Source: Burkholderia humptydooensis
GTDB lineage: Bacteria; Pseudomonadota; Gammaproteobacteria; Burkholderiales; Burkholderiaceae
Reading direction: 5' to 3'
NCBI RefSeq assembly: GCF_001513745.1
Contig: NZ_CP013381.1
Coordinates: forward strand, 241,115-305,114
Length of the DNA stretch: 64,000 nucleotides
Shown: one piece after another, positions 15,234 through 24,643 of the stretch
Layout of the letters: the number at the start of each line of letters is the position of its first letter
Position numbering within the stretch: position 1 is the stretch's first letter
The notes under the pieces: model-generated
The model's database searches: none
The model's input: the letters and a program-made list of their open reading frames with translations, nothing else
Told to the model about the DNA's origin: nothing
Program-made: the position numbers and the translations under genes

Positions 15234-16457
15234 TCATGAGTCAGGCGTCGGCTGGGGCTGATAGCCCAGATCGGCAAGCCGCTTGAGCAGGCGCTGGATG
15301 GTTTTTCCGGCGTCAAGCCGACAGAAGTAGTCTGCACCGAGGTCTGCATAGATGACTCCGTTGGACAGCATGTGCCAGACCGCTGTGAGGATGGACGCGG
15401 CGACGGCGAGGATGGCTTTCTTGGGACCGCGTCTTGCCTTGATACGCAGGAACTGGGCGTGCAGGTAGGTGCTTTTCACCCGTACGGCGGCCCAGGCGGC
15501 GGTGACGAGCGCGGTTTTCAGCCACGTGGCGCTTTTGCGCACGCGGGTGCTTCGGCGTTTGCCGGCGCTCTCATCGTTCCGCGGACAGAGGCCTGCCCAG
15601 GAGATCAGGTGGGCGGCATCGGGGAAGCGGGTCATGTCGGCGCCGACCTCGGCCAGGATGACCTGGGCGGTCACGTCACTCACGCCGGGGATAGTGCTCA
15701 GCAGGCGGACGCATTGCCGGATCGGTGCCAGCGCTTTTCCCAGGGTGACGTCCAGTTCGGCGAGGGTGTGTTGCAGGGCCTCGATGACGCCCAGGTGAAG
15801 CTTGAGTAGCGTCCGGTGATGAGCGGTAATGCGCCCACGCAGTGCCTCACGCAGTTCGGGCATTTTCTTGCGTGCGTTGCCCTGGGCGAGCGCAGCGAGT
15901 CGTTCAGGATCGTCCTCGCCAGCGACGATGGCGTCGAGCATGGCGCGGCCACTGCAACCGAGCACGTTTGATAGCACGCTGCCCAGTTTCAGGTTCGCAT
16001 CCTCAAGCACCTTCTGGATGCGCAGGCTGTGCTGGGCGATCTCGCGCACGAGCTGTTTGCGCGTGCGGGTGAGGTCGCGTAACTCCTGTGTCGCAGCAGG
16101 CGGCACGAAGCTGGAGCGGATCAGGCCGTGTGCGAGCAGGTCGGCGATCCACGTCGCGTCATTCACGTCCGTCTTGCGTCCGGGGACGTTGCGGATGTGC
16201 CTGGCATTGGCCAGGACCAGCTCGAACCGGCCTTCGAGGATGTGCCAGACCGGTTTCCAATAAATGCCAGTCGCTTCCATGGCGACGTGCGTGCAGCCGT
16301 GCAGGCCAAGCCAGTCGGCCAGCGCTAGCAGTCCGCTCGTGGTGGCAGCGAAGCTGCGCACCTCGTGACACTGCGGCGCGGACACGCAGCGCACGCAGGC
16401 CACGATGGTGTCCTTGTGCACGTCGAGTCCAGCGCAGCGAGGATAGAGAACCTGCAT
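15234..16457 (-). CDS. IS110-family transposase (DEDD)
   Basis: This 407-residue IS110-type transposase opens with the RuvC-like motif G-L-D-V-H-K-D-T, continues through an E-A-T-G-I-Y-W segment, and has the C-terminal transposase_20 domain with I-P-G-V-S-D-V-T and S-W-A-G-L-C-P. The ATG at 16457 follows AGGAGGT at good spacing, so the longer upstream frame is not used. It is intact and probably functional. It lies inside the left part of an IS5-family element, opposite in direction to that element's transposase. Confidence 0.92.
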   Translation of the reverse strand: MQVLYPRCAGLDVHKDTIVACVRCVSAPQCHEVRSFAATTSGLLALADWLGLHGCTHVAMEATGIYWKPVWHILEGRFELVLANARHIRNVPGRKTDVNDATWIADLLAHGLIRSSFVPPAATQELRDLTRTRKQLVREIAQHSLRIQKVLEDANLKLGSVLSNVLGCSGRAMLDAIVAGEDDPERLAALAQGNARKKMPELREALRGRITAHHRTLLKLHLGVIEALQHTLAELDVTLGKALAPIRQCVRLLSTIPGVSDVTAQVILAEVGADMTRFPDAAHLISWAGLCPRNDESAGKRRSTRVRKSATWLKTALVTAAWAAVRVKSTYLHAQFLRIKARRGPKKAILAVAASILTAVWHMLSNGVIYADLGADYFCRLDAGKTIQRLLKRLADLGYQPQPTPDS

Positions 16458-16774
16458 AGTGACCTCCTGCCAGATCAATGGCAGCGGCACAGCAGCCCTC
16501 GTAATCGAATTCTGGTAAGCGTGCTCGCGGGCATGACCGCCCGTCGTCACAATCCGGGGTGCGCGCAGGACTGCGGGTCCAACTGTTAAGCGGGCTCGGG
16601 GCACCATTCCCCAGGCCGACCTCGTTTGCCGCCGCGTGCCCATGTTACCCCGGCGTGGGTAGCAATCGTGAATCGTGCGCTTCATCCTTCGGGGTCGGGC
16701 CAAGCCCGATGAACAACTGTTAACTTTTTCAGCATCCTGTTAACCTTGGCCGTCGTGACAGACGGGCCAAGGAG

Positions 16775-17591
16775 ATGGGTAAGCCAATCATTGATGACGA
16801 ACTGTGGGCACTGGTCGAACCACTGCTACCTCCGCCAAAGCCGCGCCGCTTCAAGTACCCCGGTCGCAAGCCGGTAGCGGACCGTGCGGCTTTGACGGGC
16901 ATCCTTTTTGTGCTGAAGACGGGCATTCGTTGGCGCGACTTACCGTCCGAAATGGGATGCGGCTCAGGCGTAAGTTGTTGGCGCAGGCTGCGCGATTGGC
17001 AGCAAGCCGGTGTGTGGGATCGACTGCACGCGGTGCTGCTGGCGAAACTGCGAGCAGCCGAGAAGATCGACTTCTCCCGTGTGGTCGTCGACTCATCGTC
17101 GATTCGTGCGGTTGGGGCGGGCGAAAAACTGGCCCGAACCCCACCGATCGAGCTCGACCCGGTCGAAGCACCACATCGCCACCGACGCCAACGGAACGCC
17201 GATCGCGGCGATCCTGACCGGCGCCAATCGTAACGACGTCACCCAACTGGTTCCGCTGATCGAGGCCATTGTGCCGATCGGCGGCGTGCGTGGACGGCCT
17301 CTGAGCCGTCCTGCCCGCGTCTACGCCGACCGTGGTTACGACCACGACAAATACCGACGCATCCTTCACGAGCGCAACATCCCCACCAGCATCGCGCGGC
17401 GCGGTCAGCCGCACGGTAGTGGCCTTGGAAAAGTCCGTTGGGTCGTCGAACGTACTCATGCTTGGCTGCATCATTTCCGCCGTCTACGTATTCGCTTTGA
17501 ACGTCGCGCCGACATTCACGAAGCGTTCCTCAAACTCGGCTGCTGCCTGATCTGCTGGAATACCCTGCGGCGAGCCCAGCAGTCTTTATGA
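16775..17591 (+). CDS. IS5-family (IS427 group) transposase, two frames
   Basis: The first frame (16775-17233) carries the DUF4096-type N-terminus M-G-K-P-I-I-D-D-E-L-W and G-I-R-W-R-D-L-P, up to V-D-S-S-S-I-R-A. The catalytic remainder (H-I-A-T-D-A-N-G, then A-D-R-G-Y-D, then V-V-E-R-T-H-A-W) is in another frame open to 17591. The switch falls near 17120-17165, where an A run (GAAAAAC) occurs. IS427-group elements often make transposase by programmed frameshifting. A fragment of a third frame between the two halves looks more like indel decay. The product is a DDE transposase if expressed. Confidence 0.8.
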
Positions 17592-17603
17592 AACCGTCTC
17601 TTA

Positions 17604-17850
17604 GACCGCGCCGGGTCGTCGAAGCGCTTGCGATGACGCGCCCCGCCGTGTTGCCTTCCGTCTTCAGAACGACGTCGGCACCCAGGATGTCGTAGATGTC
17701 GCGGCTCAATGGATGGCCTGCACGCTCCCCTGCCGACGCTTCGCCGACATCCTCGCGGACGCCTGCGCACGGCTCGGGGCCGATGTGGATCGCTACACCT
17801 TCATCGTAATGGACTTGCACCATCTACTCCTTGCCGGTCTCCCGGCGCAC
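17604..17850 (-). mobile_element. Group II intron, 5' stub
   Basis: Read leftward, the segment starts GTGCGCCGGGAGACCGGC at 17850, matching the GUGYG-type 5' end of bacterial group II introns. It continues with GGTGCAAGTCC, common in domain I of introns associated with maturase genes. It also encodes a short frame (V-Q-V-H-Y-D-E-G-V-A, then I-G-P-E-P-C-A, then A-S-A-G-E-R) like the spurious ORFs annotated in front of LtrA-type maturases. Everything downstream, including the maturase, is lost at the IS5 end (17603). It interrupts the MocR gene. Confidence 0.65.
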
Positions 17851-18149
17851 TCTGAAGCCACCCCATCCTCCGCGACGATCGTCGGCGTGATCGCGTACGG
17901 CACGCGCGCGAGGCCGTCGGCGACGAACGTGCCGTCGCCGCGCCGCGTCCACAGGTAGCCTTCCGCGATGAGCTGCTCGAACGCGTCGAGCGTCGTCTTG
18001 CGCGACACGCCGAACTGCATCGCGAGATCGCGTGTCGACGGCAGCCGCGCGCCGCCCGCGAGGCGTCCGTCGACGATCGCCGCGCGCAGCTGGCGGGAGA
18101 TTTGCCCCGTCAGGTCGTGACGGCCTTCGATGTGAATCGCGATATCCAT
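17851..18149 (-). pseudogene. MocR/GntR-family regulator, 5' fragment cut by intron
   Basis: About 100 codons remain from ATG 18149. They form a GntR winged helix: L-T-G-Q-I-S-R-Q-L-R-A-A-I, then L-P-S-T-R-D-L-A-M-Q-F-G-V-S-R-K-T, then L-W-T-R-R-G-D-G-T-F-V-A. The spacing is that of MocR-type proteins, which normally carry a ~350-residue aminotransferase-like domain next. The frame runs into the group II intron 5' end at 17850 and no C-terminal half is found in the window. It is divergent from the porin gene 245 bp away. Confidence 0.8.
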
Positions 18150-18394
18150 CGCAGTGGTTACCTCGGTCGGGCAGATATTGCCGGATTCGGCATACCGCGA
18201 GTATGCCGCCGGATGCGCGGCGCGTCGCGGTTCGGCGAGGCGCCGTCCACCGCGTCGCACGATGCTGAGAATTTCTCGCCGATCGCGCAATTTATTTCTC
18301 GTCACGCGCGGGAATCTCAACGCCTAACCTTGGCGGGCCTCGCCGGCATGCGCCGGCCGGGCGGAGATCCCATCCGTTCAATACGAGAAATTTC

Positions 18395-19528
18395 ATGAAA
18401 AGAAGACTGATTCTGTCCGCCGTCGCGCTTGGCGCGGCCGGCGCGGCCAACCACGCGTGCGCGCAAAGCTCGGTCACGCTGTACGGCGTGATCGACGACG
18501 CGATCCAGTACACGCACAACGTCGCGGGCAAGAGCACGAAGCTCGGCCTGACCTCGGGCGTGATGTCCGGCAGCCGCTGGGGCCTGCTCGGCTCGGAAGA
18601 CCTCGGCGGCGGCCTCAAGGCCGTGTTCCGCCTCGAGAACGGCTTCAACGTGAACACCGGCGTGCTGAACCAGGGCGGCCGCGAGTTCGGCCGGCAGGCG
18701 TACGTCGGCGTCGCGTCGGCGCGCTGGGGCACGGTCACGCTCGGCCGCCAGTACGACGCGCTGCGCGATCTCGTGCAGCCGGTGCAGGGCGACAACTATC
18801 TGGAGTACTTCACGTCGCCGGGCGACGTCGACGACGCGGACAACAGCCTGCGCTTCAACAACACCGTGAAGTGGACGAGCCCCGTCTGGTCGGGCCTGCA
18901 GGCCGTCGCGACCTATTCGTTCGGCGGCGTCGCGGGATCGGTGGGCTCGGGCCAGTCGTACAGCGGCGCGCTCGCGTACAACGCGGGGCCGTTCGGCGCC
19001 GCGGCCGGCTACATGCACATCGACAACGGCAGCGCGTCGCTGTCAACGCGCGGCACGTCGAGCGCGGACCGCATCTTCGCGACGTCGGTGAACAAGGCCT
19101 ACGCGTCCGCGCGTTCGATCAACATCCTGCGCGCCGGCGCGAAATACGCGGTCGGCCCGGTGACGCTCGGCGGCTATTACAGCTTCTCCGAATACGTGGC
19201 TGACGCCAGCTCGGCATTCAAGGACAGCGAGCGCTACAACAACGGGTCGGTGTACGCGCAGTGGCAAGTGTCGGCGCCGCTCGTCGCCGAGGTCGGCTAC
19301 AACTACCTGAAATCGAGCGGCCATTCGTCGGCGACCTATCACCAGGTGACGGCGGCCGTCGACTATGCGCTCAGCAAGCGCACCGATCTGTACGCATCGG
19401 TCGGCTACGGCCACGCATCGGGCTCGAACGGCACGGGCGACGCGCAGGCCGTCATCGGGCCGTCGGACATCGATTCGGGCAAGCGCACGCAGGAGCTCGC
19501 GCTGGTCGGCATCCGGCATCGCTTCTGA
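18395..19528 (+). CDS. Gram-negative general porin
   Basis: This 377-residue outer-membrane porin has a signal peptide (M-K-R-R-L-I-L-S-A-V-A-L-G-A-A-G, cleavage after about A-C-A) and the family N-terminus S-S-V-T-L-Y-G-V-I-D-D. It also has the loop motif W-G-L-L-G-S-E-D-L-G-G-G and alternating beta-strands ending with the C-terminal Phe (G-I-R-H-R-F) needed for BAM assembly. It is the usual length for beta-proteobacterial porins. It probably forms a trimeric channel for small hydrophilic solutes. A strong hairpin follows the stop. Confidence 0.95.
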   Translation: MKRRLILSAVALGAAGAANHACAQSSVTLYGVIDDAIQYTHNVAGKSTKLGLTSGVMSGSRWGLLGSEDLGGGLKAVFRLENGFNVNTGVLNQGGREFGRQAYVGVASARWGTVTLGRQYDALRDLVQPVQGDNYLEYFTSPGDVDDADNSLRFNNTVKWTSPVWSGLQAVATYSFGGVAGSVGSGQSYSGALAYNAGPFGAAAGYMHIDNGSASLSTRGTSSADRIFATSVNKAYASARSINILRAGAKYAVGPVTLGGYYSFSEYVADASSAFKDSERYNNGSVYAQWQVSAPLVAEVGYNYLKSSGHSSATYHQVTAAVDYALSKRTDLYASVGYGHASGSNGTGDAQAVIGPSDIDSGKRTQELALVGIRHRF

Positions 19529-19533
19529 CCGCC

Positions 19534-19555
19534 GGCGGGGCCCGAGGGCCCCGCC
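19534..19555 (+). terminator. Hairpin between convergent porin and LysR genes
   Basis: The arms GGCGGGGCCC and GGGCCCCGCC are perfectly complementary with almost no loop, so a shorter stem with a 4-6 nt loop is the realistic fold. No T tract follows. Placement between two converging genes supports a termination role. Confidence 0.55.
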
Positions 19556-19574
19556 GCAGTTCAACGCGCGGCCG

Positions 19575-20495
19575 TCACGCGAGGTGCGCGTGGAGCCACG
19601 ACGTGAACGCGGTCACGAGCGGCGTGTCGGCCAGCTCGTGGCGCGCAACGAGGTAGTACGCATACCGCGCGGGCACGGCCGCGCTGAACGGCCGCACGAG
19701 CGTGCCGTCGATCAGGTCGTCGCGCACGGAGAGGCTGTCGCCGAGCGCGACGCCTTGCCTGCGCGCGGCGGCCTCGACGCCGATGTGCGCATTGCCGATC
19801 TCGAGGATGCGGATGTCCGGCAGCTTGTCGGCGTTCGCTTCCGCGAGCCACCGCATCCACGAGCCCGAATGCTCGCAGAACAGCGGGCGTCCCGAGAGAT
19901 CCTGCACCTTGCGGATCGCGTCGGGCCCGTTCATCAACGCCGGGCTCACGACCGGAAACAGCGCCGGATGCGACAGCAGCTCGACGCGCCGGTTGCGCCA
20001 GTTGCCTTCCCCGTAGCGGATGCACACGTCGACGTCTTGCGAGTAGACCTCGCGATCGTCGTTCGACGGAATCACCTTCAGATGAATACCCGGATAGCGT
20101 TCGAGAAAATCGCCGATACGCCGCGCGAGCCAGCGCGATGCGAGCGACAACGGCGTCGACACGACGAGATCGCCGACGGCGGCCGGCGAGTCGAGCCTGA
20201 CGGTCGCGTTCGCGATCATGTTGAACGCGGTGCCGACCGGTTCCAGCAGCGCCTCGCCTTGGGGCGTGAGCTTTACGCGCGTCTTTGATCGGACGAATAG
20301 CGTGACGCCGAGCGTGCTTTCGACAATGCGGATCTGATGGCTGACCGCGCTCGCGGTCACGTGCAGCTCGTCGGCGGCGGCCGACACGCTGCCGCGCCGG
20401 GCGGCGGCCTCGAACGCGCGAAGGGGGTTCAGCGGGGGCAGGCGATTGCGCATCGGCGGATTCGTCGGAGTTGGCAGTGCTGAGAAAAATTTCAT
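19575..20495 (-). CDS. LysR-family regulator (GcvA-like)
   Basis: This 306-residue LysR protein has the helix-turn-helix L-R-A-F-E-A-A-A-R-R-G-S-V-S-A-A-A-D-E-L-H-V-T near residues 25-47 and a periplasmic-binding-like effector domain. The N-terminus L-P-P-L-N-P-L-R-A-F-E resembles GcvA-type members, and a later start at the second Met (residue 15) would fit them better. It is divergent from the lyase/ABC-transporter operon, with 84 bp between starts. It is the likely regulator of that operon. Confidence 0.9.
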   Translation of the reverse strand: MKFFSALPTPTNPPMRNRLPPLNPLRAFEAAARRGSVSAAADELHVTASAVSHQIRIVESTLGVTLFVRSKTRVKLTPQGEALLEPVGTAFNMIANATVRLDSPAAVGDLVVSTPLSLASRWLARRIGDFLERYPGIHLKVIPSNDDREVYSQDVDVCIRYGEGNWRNRRVELLSHPALFPVVSPALMNGPDAIRKVQDLSGRPLFCEHSGSWMRWLAEANADKLPDIRILEIGNAHIGVEAAARRQGVALGDSLSVRDDLIDGTLVRPFSAAVPARYAYYLVARHELADTPLVTAFTSWLHAHLA

Positions 20496-20579
20496 TTAAA
20501 CGGATTTGATTTCTCGCTACAACAAAAAAAATTGAATGCCTACAGTGGGGGCAATCCAACCGAGTCGAGGTCGACCGAA

Positions 20580-22013
20580 ATGAGTCTTACCGAACCGATC
20601 GAACGCCTGTGGGGCGGTCGCTTTCAGTCGAAACCGTCCGATGCGCTGCAGAACCTGTCGCGCTCCGACCCGAGCTTCTTCCGCCTCGCGCCTTACGACC
20701 TGGCGGGCTCCCGTGCGCATGCGCGCGAGCTGCACCGCGCCGGCATCGTGAACGACGACGAGCTCGCGCAACTGCTCGCCGCGATGGACGGCATCGGGCG
20801 CGATTACGCGGCCGGCGCGATCGCGCCGTCGCTCGCCGACGAGGACGTGCACACGTTCCTCGAACGCGTGCTCACGCAGCGGCTGCCGGCGCTCGGCGGC
20901 AAGCTGCGCGCCGGGCGCTCGCGCAACGACCAGGCCGCGAACGACCTGCGGCTGTATCTGCGCGACAAGGCGCGCCAGCTCGTGCGCGGCGTGCTCGACC
21001 TGCAGGACGCGCTCGTCGGCCAGGCAAACCTGCACGTCGACACGGTCACCGCCGGCTTCACGCACCTGCAGCCCGCGCAGCCGATCGTGTTCGGCCATCA
21101 GCTGCTCGCGCACGCGCAGTCGCTATATCGCGACGTCGACCGTCTCGTCGACTGGGATCGCCGCACCGCGCGCTCGCCGCTCGGCGCGGCCGCGCTCGCG
21201 GGCTCGGCGATCTGCGTGCGGCCCGAGCTGTCCGCACTGGAGCTCGGCTACGACGCGCCGTGCGAGAACTCGATCGACGCGGTCGCCGCGCGCGATCACG
21301 TGGCCGAATTCGTGTTCGTCACGAGCATGCTCGCGGTGAACCTGTCCCGCCTGTCGGAAGAAGTGATCCTGTGGACGTCGCGGCAATTCCGCTGGGTGGA
21401 ACTCGACGACGGCTATGCGACGGGCAGCTCGATCATGCCGCAGAAGAAGAACTCCGATATCGCCGAGCTGACACGCGGCAAGGCGGGGCGGCTGATCGGC
21501 AACCTGAGCGGGCTGCTCGCGACGCTGAAGTCGCTGCCGCTCGCGTACAACCGCGACCTGGCGGAGGACAAGGTCGCCGCGTTCGATTCGATCGACACGC
21601 TCGAACTCGTGCTGCCCGCGATGGCCGGGATGATCCGCACGATGCGCGTGAACGTCGACGAGATGCGCCGCCAGGCGCCGCTCGGCTTCACGCTCGCGAC
21701 CGAAGTCGCCGACTGGCTCGCGATCTCCGGCGTGCCGTTCAGCGAGGCGCACGAAATCACCGGCGCGCTGGTGCGCGCATGCGAGCGCGACGGCATCGAG
21801 CTGGCCGACGCGAGCGCGGAAATGCTGCAGGCCGTCGATGCGCGTCTGGCGCCCGCGGTGCGCGAGCATCTGACGCTCGACGCGGCCGTCGCCGCGCGCG
21901 GCGGCGCCGGTGGCACGTCGCCCGCGCGCGTGCTCGAACAGATCGACCGCCTGAGCAACGCGATCGAACGCCAGGCCGCGTGGGCGGCCGACTACCGGGG
22001 GCCGTCATGCTGA
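20580..22013 (+). CDS. argH: Argininosuccinate lyase-family C-N lyase, operon copy
   Basis: This 477-residue member of the fumarase/aspartase superfamily, ArgH branch, has L-W-G-G-R-F near the start, S-R-N-D-Q-A-A-N-D near residue 115 and the signature [10 protein letters not shown] near 282. These enzymes split a C-N bond to release fumarate. ATG 20580 is chosen because it starts the conserved [11 protein letters not shown]; an earlier in-frame ATG adds a non-conserved leader. It is the first gene of an operon with an amino-acid ABC transporter, two deacetylases and an MmgE/PrpD protein. Catabolism of an aspartate- or arginine-derived conjugate is therefore more likely than arginine biosynthesis. 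EDDS lyase belongs to the same family. Confidence 0.85.
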   Translation: MSLTEPIERLWGGRFQSKPSDALQNLSRSDPSFFRLAPYDLAGSRAHARELHRAGIVNDDELAQLLAAMDGIGRDYAAGAIAPSLADEDVHTFLERVLTQRLPALGGKLRAGRSRNDQAANDLRLYLRDKARQLVRGVLDLQDALVGQANLHVDTVTAGFTHLQPAQPIVFGHQLLAHAQSLYRDVDRLVDWDRRTARSPLGAAALAGSAICVRPELSALELGYDAPCENSIDAVAARDHVAEFVFVTSMLAVNLSRLSEEVILWTSRQFRWVELDDGYATGSSIMPQKKNSDIAELTRGKAGRLIGNLSGLLATLKSLPLAYNRDLAEDKVAAFDSIDTLELVLPAMAGMIRTMRVNVDEMRRQAPLGFTLATEVADWLAISGVPFSEAHEITGALVRACERDGIELADASAEMLQAVDARLAPAVREHLTLDAAVAARGGAGGTSPARVLEQIDRLSNAIERQAAWAADYRGPSC

Positions 22014-22900
22014 GCGCATCCGATTCGCATCGTCTCGACGGCGCACCGGCCGCGGCCGTCGCCGCGGCGGACGACACCGCCGCACTCGTGCGCGTGCGCC
22101 GGTGCTACTGGGGCCGCTATGTCGCGTCGATCGCGATCGTCGCCGCGCTCGCCTACGTGGCGCTCGCGTTCGCGCGCGGGCAGATCGAATGGCGCGTCGT
22201 CGGCCAGTTCCTGACCGCGCGTTCGATCCTCACCGGCCTCGGCAACACGATCGTGATGACCGTCCTCGCGATGACGCTCGGTATCGTGCTCGGGGTCGTC
22301 ACCGCGGTGATGCGGCTGTCGTCGAACCCGGTGCTCGGCGCGATCGCGCAGGGCTACATCTGGCTGTTCCGCGGCACACCGGTGATCCTGCAGCTGCTGC
22401 TGTGGTTCAACCTCGCGCTGGTGTTTCCGACGCTCGGCATTCCGGGGATCGCCGAGTTCCGGACCGTCGACGTGATGACGCCGTTCCTCGCGGCGGTGCT
22501 CGGGCTCGGCATCAATCAGGGCGCGTATACGTCGGAAGTCGTGCGCGCGGGGCTGCTGTCAGTCGACACCGGCCAGTACGAGGCCGCGAAATCGATCGGC
22601 ATGGCGCGCCTGCAGGCACTGCGCCGGATCATCCTGCCGCAAGCGATGCGCATGATCGTGCCGCCGATCGGCAACGAGCTGATCGGCATGGTCAAGCTGA
22701 CGTCGCTCGCGAGCGTCGTGCAGTACGCGGAGATGCTGCACAACGCGCAGAACATCTACTACGCGAATGCGCGTGTGATCGAGCTGCTGATCGTCGCGGG
22801 CATCTGGTATCTCGCGGTCGTCACCGTGCTGTCGTTCGCGCAGGCTCGCGTCGAACGGCGCTTCGCACGCGGCGCGGGCCGCGCGGCGGGCCGCAAATGA
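22007..22900 (+). CDS. Polar amino-acid ABC transporter permease (HisM/GlnP family)
   Basis: This 297-residue inner-membrane permease has about five predicted membrane segments and the EAA-type cytoplasmic loop [13 protein letters not shown] near residue 195. The long polar N-terminus precedes the first membrane helix (near 40). It overlaps the lyase gene by 7 nt. Single-permease systems of this family usually form homodimers with one ATPase and one binding protein, both encoded next. Confidence 0.9.
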   Translation: MLSASDSHRLDGAPAAAVAAADDTAALVRVRRCYWGRYVASIAIVAALAYVALAFARGQIEWRVVGQFLTARSILTGLGNTIVMTVLAMTLGIVLGVVTAVMRLSSNPVLGAIAQGYIWLFRGTPVILQLLLWFNLALVFPTLGIPGIAEFRTVDVMTPFLAAVLGLGINQGAYTSEVVRAGLLSVDTGQYEAAKSIGMARLQALRRIILPQAMRMIVPPIGNELIGMVKLTSLASVVQYAEMLHNAQNIYYANARVIELLIVAGIWYLAVVTVLSFAQARVERRFARGAGRAAGRK

Positions 22901-22932
22901 ACGGCACGACCCTCAACCATCGGGAGAACATC

Positions 22933-23700
22933 ATGACGAACGCAGTCGTTCGCACAGTCGACGTGCGCAAGTCGTACGGCGATTTCCAGGCGCTGCACGG
23001 CATCACGCTCGACGTCGCGCAGGGCGAAGTGCTCTGCATCATCGGGCCGTCGGGATCGGGCAAGAGCACGTTCCTGCGCTGCATCAACCAGCTCGAGACG
23101 ATCAGCGCGGGCGCGCTGTGGGTCAACGGCGAACTGGCCGGCTACCGGCAAGCGGGGCACAAGCTGCACGAGCTGTCGGAGCGGCAGATCGCGCGGCAGC
23201 GGCTGTCGACCAGCATGGTGTTCCAGCGCTTCAACCTGTTCCCGCACAAGACCGCGCTCGAGAACGTGATCGAAGGGCCGGTGCAGGTGCTCAAGCGCCG
23301 CCGCAAGGAAGCGGAGGAAGAGGCGCGCACGCTGCTCGCGCGCGTCGGGCTCGGGCACAAGTGCGACGCGTTTCCGGTCGAGCTGTCGGGCGGCCAGCAG
23401 CAGCGTGTCGCGATCGCGCGGGCGCTCGCGATGCATCCGCAGCTGATCCTGTTCGACGAGCCGACGTCCGCGCTCGACCCCGAGCTCGTCGGCGAGGTGC
23501 TGGCCGTGATGCGCGACCTCGCGAAGAGCGGGATGACGATGATCGTCGTCACGCACGAGCTCGGTTTCGCGCGCGAGGTGGCCGATCGCGTCGTGTTCAT
23601 GGACGCCGGCCGGATTGTCGAGAGCGGGCCGCCCGACCAGGTGCTGTCCGCGCCGACGCATGCGCGCACGCGCGACTTCATCTCCGCCGTGATTGCGTGA
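22933..23700 (+). CDS. Polar amino-acid ABC transporter ATPase (GlnQ/HisP family)
   Basis: This ATPase of about 255 residues has Walker [10 protein letters not shown], a Q-loop in V-F-Q-R-F-N-L-F, the signature L-S-G-G-Q-Q-Q-R, Walker [13 protein letters not shown] and the switch His in V-V-T-H-E-L. ATG 22933 has a good GGGAGA ribosome site 6 nt upstream. An in-frame ATG at 22897 overlaps the permease stop (ATGA) and would add 12 residues, so either start is possible. Confidence 0.92.
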   Translation: MTNAVVRTVDVRKSYGDFQALHGITLDVAQGEVLCIIGPSGSGKSTFLRCINQLETISAGALWVNGELAGYRQAGHKLHELSERQIARQRLSTSMVFQRFNLFPHKTALENVIEGPVQVLKRRRKEAEEEARTLLARVGLGHKCDAFPVELSGGQQQRVAIARALAMHPQLILFDEPTSALDPELVGEVLAVMRDLAKSGMTMIVVTHELGFAREVADRVVFMDAGRIVESGPPDQVLSAPTHARTRDFISAVIA

Positions 23701-23796
23701 ACGGGCCGGACGCCCCGTGCAGAAGCGCCCGAACGAATGTTTCGTCGACGAGACGGGCGTAGCCCCCATTACTCCACAACGACAAGGCGACACCCC

Positions 23797-24636
23797 ATGA
23801 AAGCATCCATCCTGACCCGCACGCTGGCCGCCGTCGCATTCGGCGCGGTCGCGCTTCACGCTTCGTTCGCGGCCGCGCAGGCAGCGCCCGCCGCCGCGAA
23901 GCACACGCTGAACGTCGCGATCGTGCCGAACTACCCGCCGTTCGAATACAAGGACCCGGCGACCGACAAGCTCGCGGGCTTCGACGTCGATCTCGGCGAG
24001 GCGCTCGCCGCGAAGCTGGGCGCGAAGCTGAACTGGGTCGAGACGAGCTTCGACCAGATGATGAGCGCAGTTGCGACACAGCGCGTCGACATGATCCTGT
24101 CCGGCATGACCGACCTGCCGACGCGTCGCGACGCGGTGACCTTCGTCGACTACATCGAGACGGGCCCACAGTTCTATACGCTGAAGGCGCGCGCCGGCGA
24201 ATTCGCGCAGATGGGCGCGCTGTGCGGCAAGCGCGTCGGCTCGAGCCGACGCACGTCGTTCCCGGACAACACGGCCGCGTGGAGCGCGGAGAATTGCGTG
24301 AAGGCCGGCAAGCCCGCGATCGTCGTGGTCGGCACCGACGGTTCGTCGGATGCGCGGATGCAGTTGCGCCAGAATCGCATCGACGCGGCCGTGCAGGGTG
24401 GCGAGACGCTGCCGTACCAGAACAGCCTCGAGCAGAACGCGTATGCGCCGGTCGGCAAGCCGTTCCTGTCGCAATACACGGGGATCGGCGTCGCGAAGAC
24501 CAATACCGCGCTCTCGAGCGCGCTGACGACCGCGCTCAACCAGATGATCGCGGACGGCTCCTACCAGAAGATCCTGACGAAGTGGGGGCTGCAGGAGCAC
24601 GCGGTGTCGAAGGCGATGGTCAACGGCACGCACTGA
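23797..24636 (+). CDS. Periplasmic amino-acid-binding protein of the ABC transporter
   Basis: This 279-residue type II solute-binding protein has a signal peptide (M-K-A-S-I-L-T-R-T-L-A-A-V-A-F-G-A-V-A-L, cleavage after about F-A-A-A-Q-A). The mature part has the family motifs N-Y-P-P-F-E-Y-K, L-A-G-F-D-V-D-L-G-E and F-D-Q-M-M-S-A-V. The start at 23797 is set by the signal peptide. A ~95-bp gap separates it from the ATPase gene. It would capture the operon's substrate, probably a polar amino acid or conjugate. Confidence 0.92.
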   Translation: MKASILTRTLAAVAFGAVALHASFAAAQAAPAAAKHTLNVAIVPNYPPFEYKDPATDKLAGFDVDLGEALAAKLGAKLNWVETSFDQMMSAVATQRVDMILSGMTDLPTRRDAVTFVDYIETGPQFYTLKARAGEFAQMGALCGKRVGSSRRTSFPDNTAAWSAENCVKAGKPAIVVVGTDGSSDARMQLRQNRIDAAVQGGETLPYQNSLEQNAYAPVGKPFLSQYTGIGVAKTNTALSSALTTALNQMIADGSYQKILTKWGLQEHAVSKAMVNGTH

Positions 24637-24643
24637 GCGCGCG

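Larger units (their letters stand above)
15191..17601 (+). mobile_element. IS5-family (IS427-like) element carrying a nested IS110-family insertion
   Basis: Perfect 13-bp inverted ends are visible: AGAGACGGTTTCA at 15191-15203 and its complement at 17589-17601. Each is flanked by TA (15189-15190 and 17602-17603), the dinucleotide duplication of the IS427 group. The transposase frames occupy 16775-17591. The distance from left end to transposase is far too long for this family. It is explained by an IS110-family element lying roughly between 15215 and 16735; without it the IS5 element would be about 0.9 kb. The exact IS110 ends cannot be fixed by eye. Confidence 0.85.

Noticed and set aside
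15191..17601. Composite transposon with cargo
   Set aside because: Only transposase genes lie between the ends; the simplest reading is IS110 nested in IS5.
18457..19203. Second-frame ORF inside the porin gene
   Set aside because: It is an Arg-rich shadow frame with no family features.
20580..22013. Housekeeping arginine-biosynthesis argH
   Set aside because: It is the first gene of a catabolic-looking operon with its own LysR regulator and transporter. The symbol is kept for family only.
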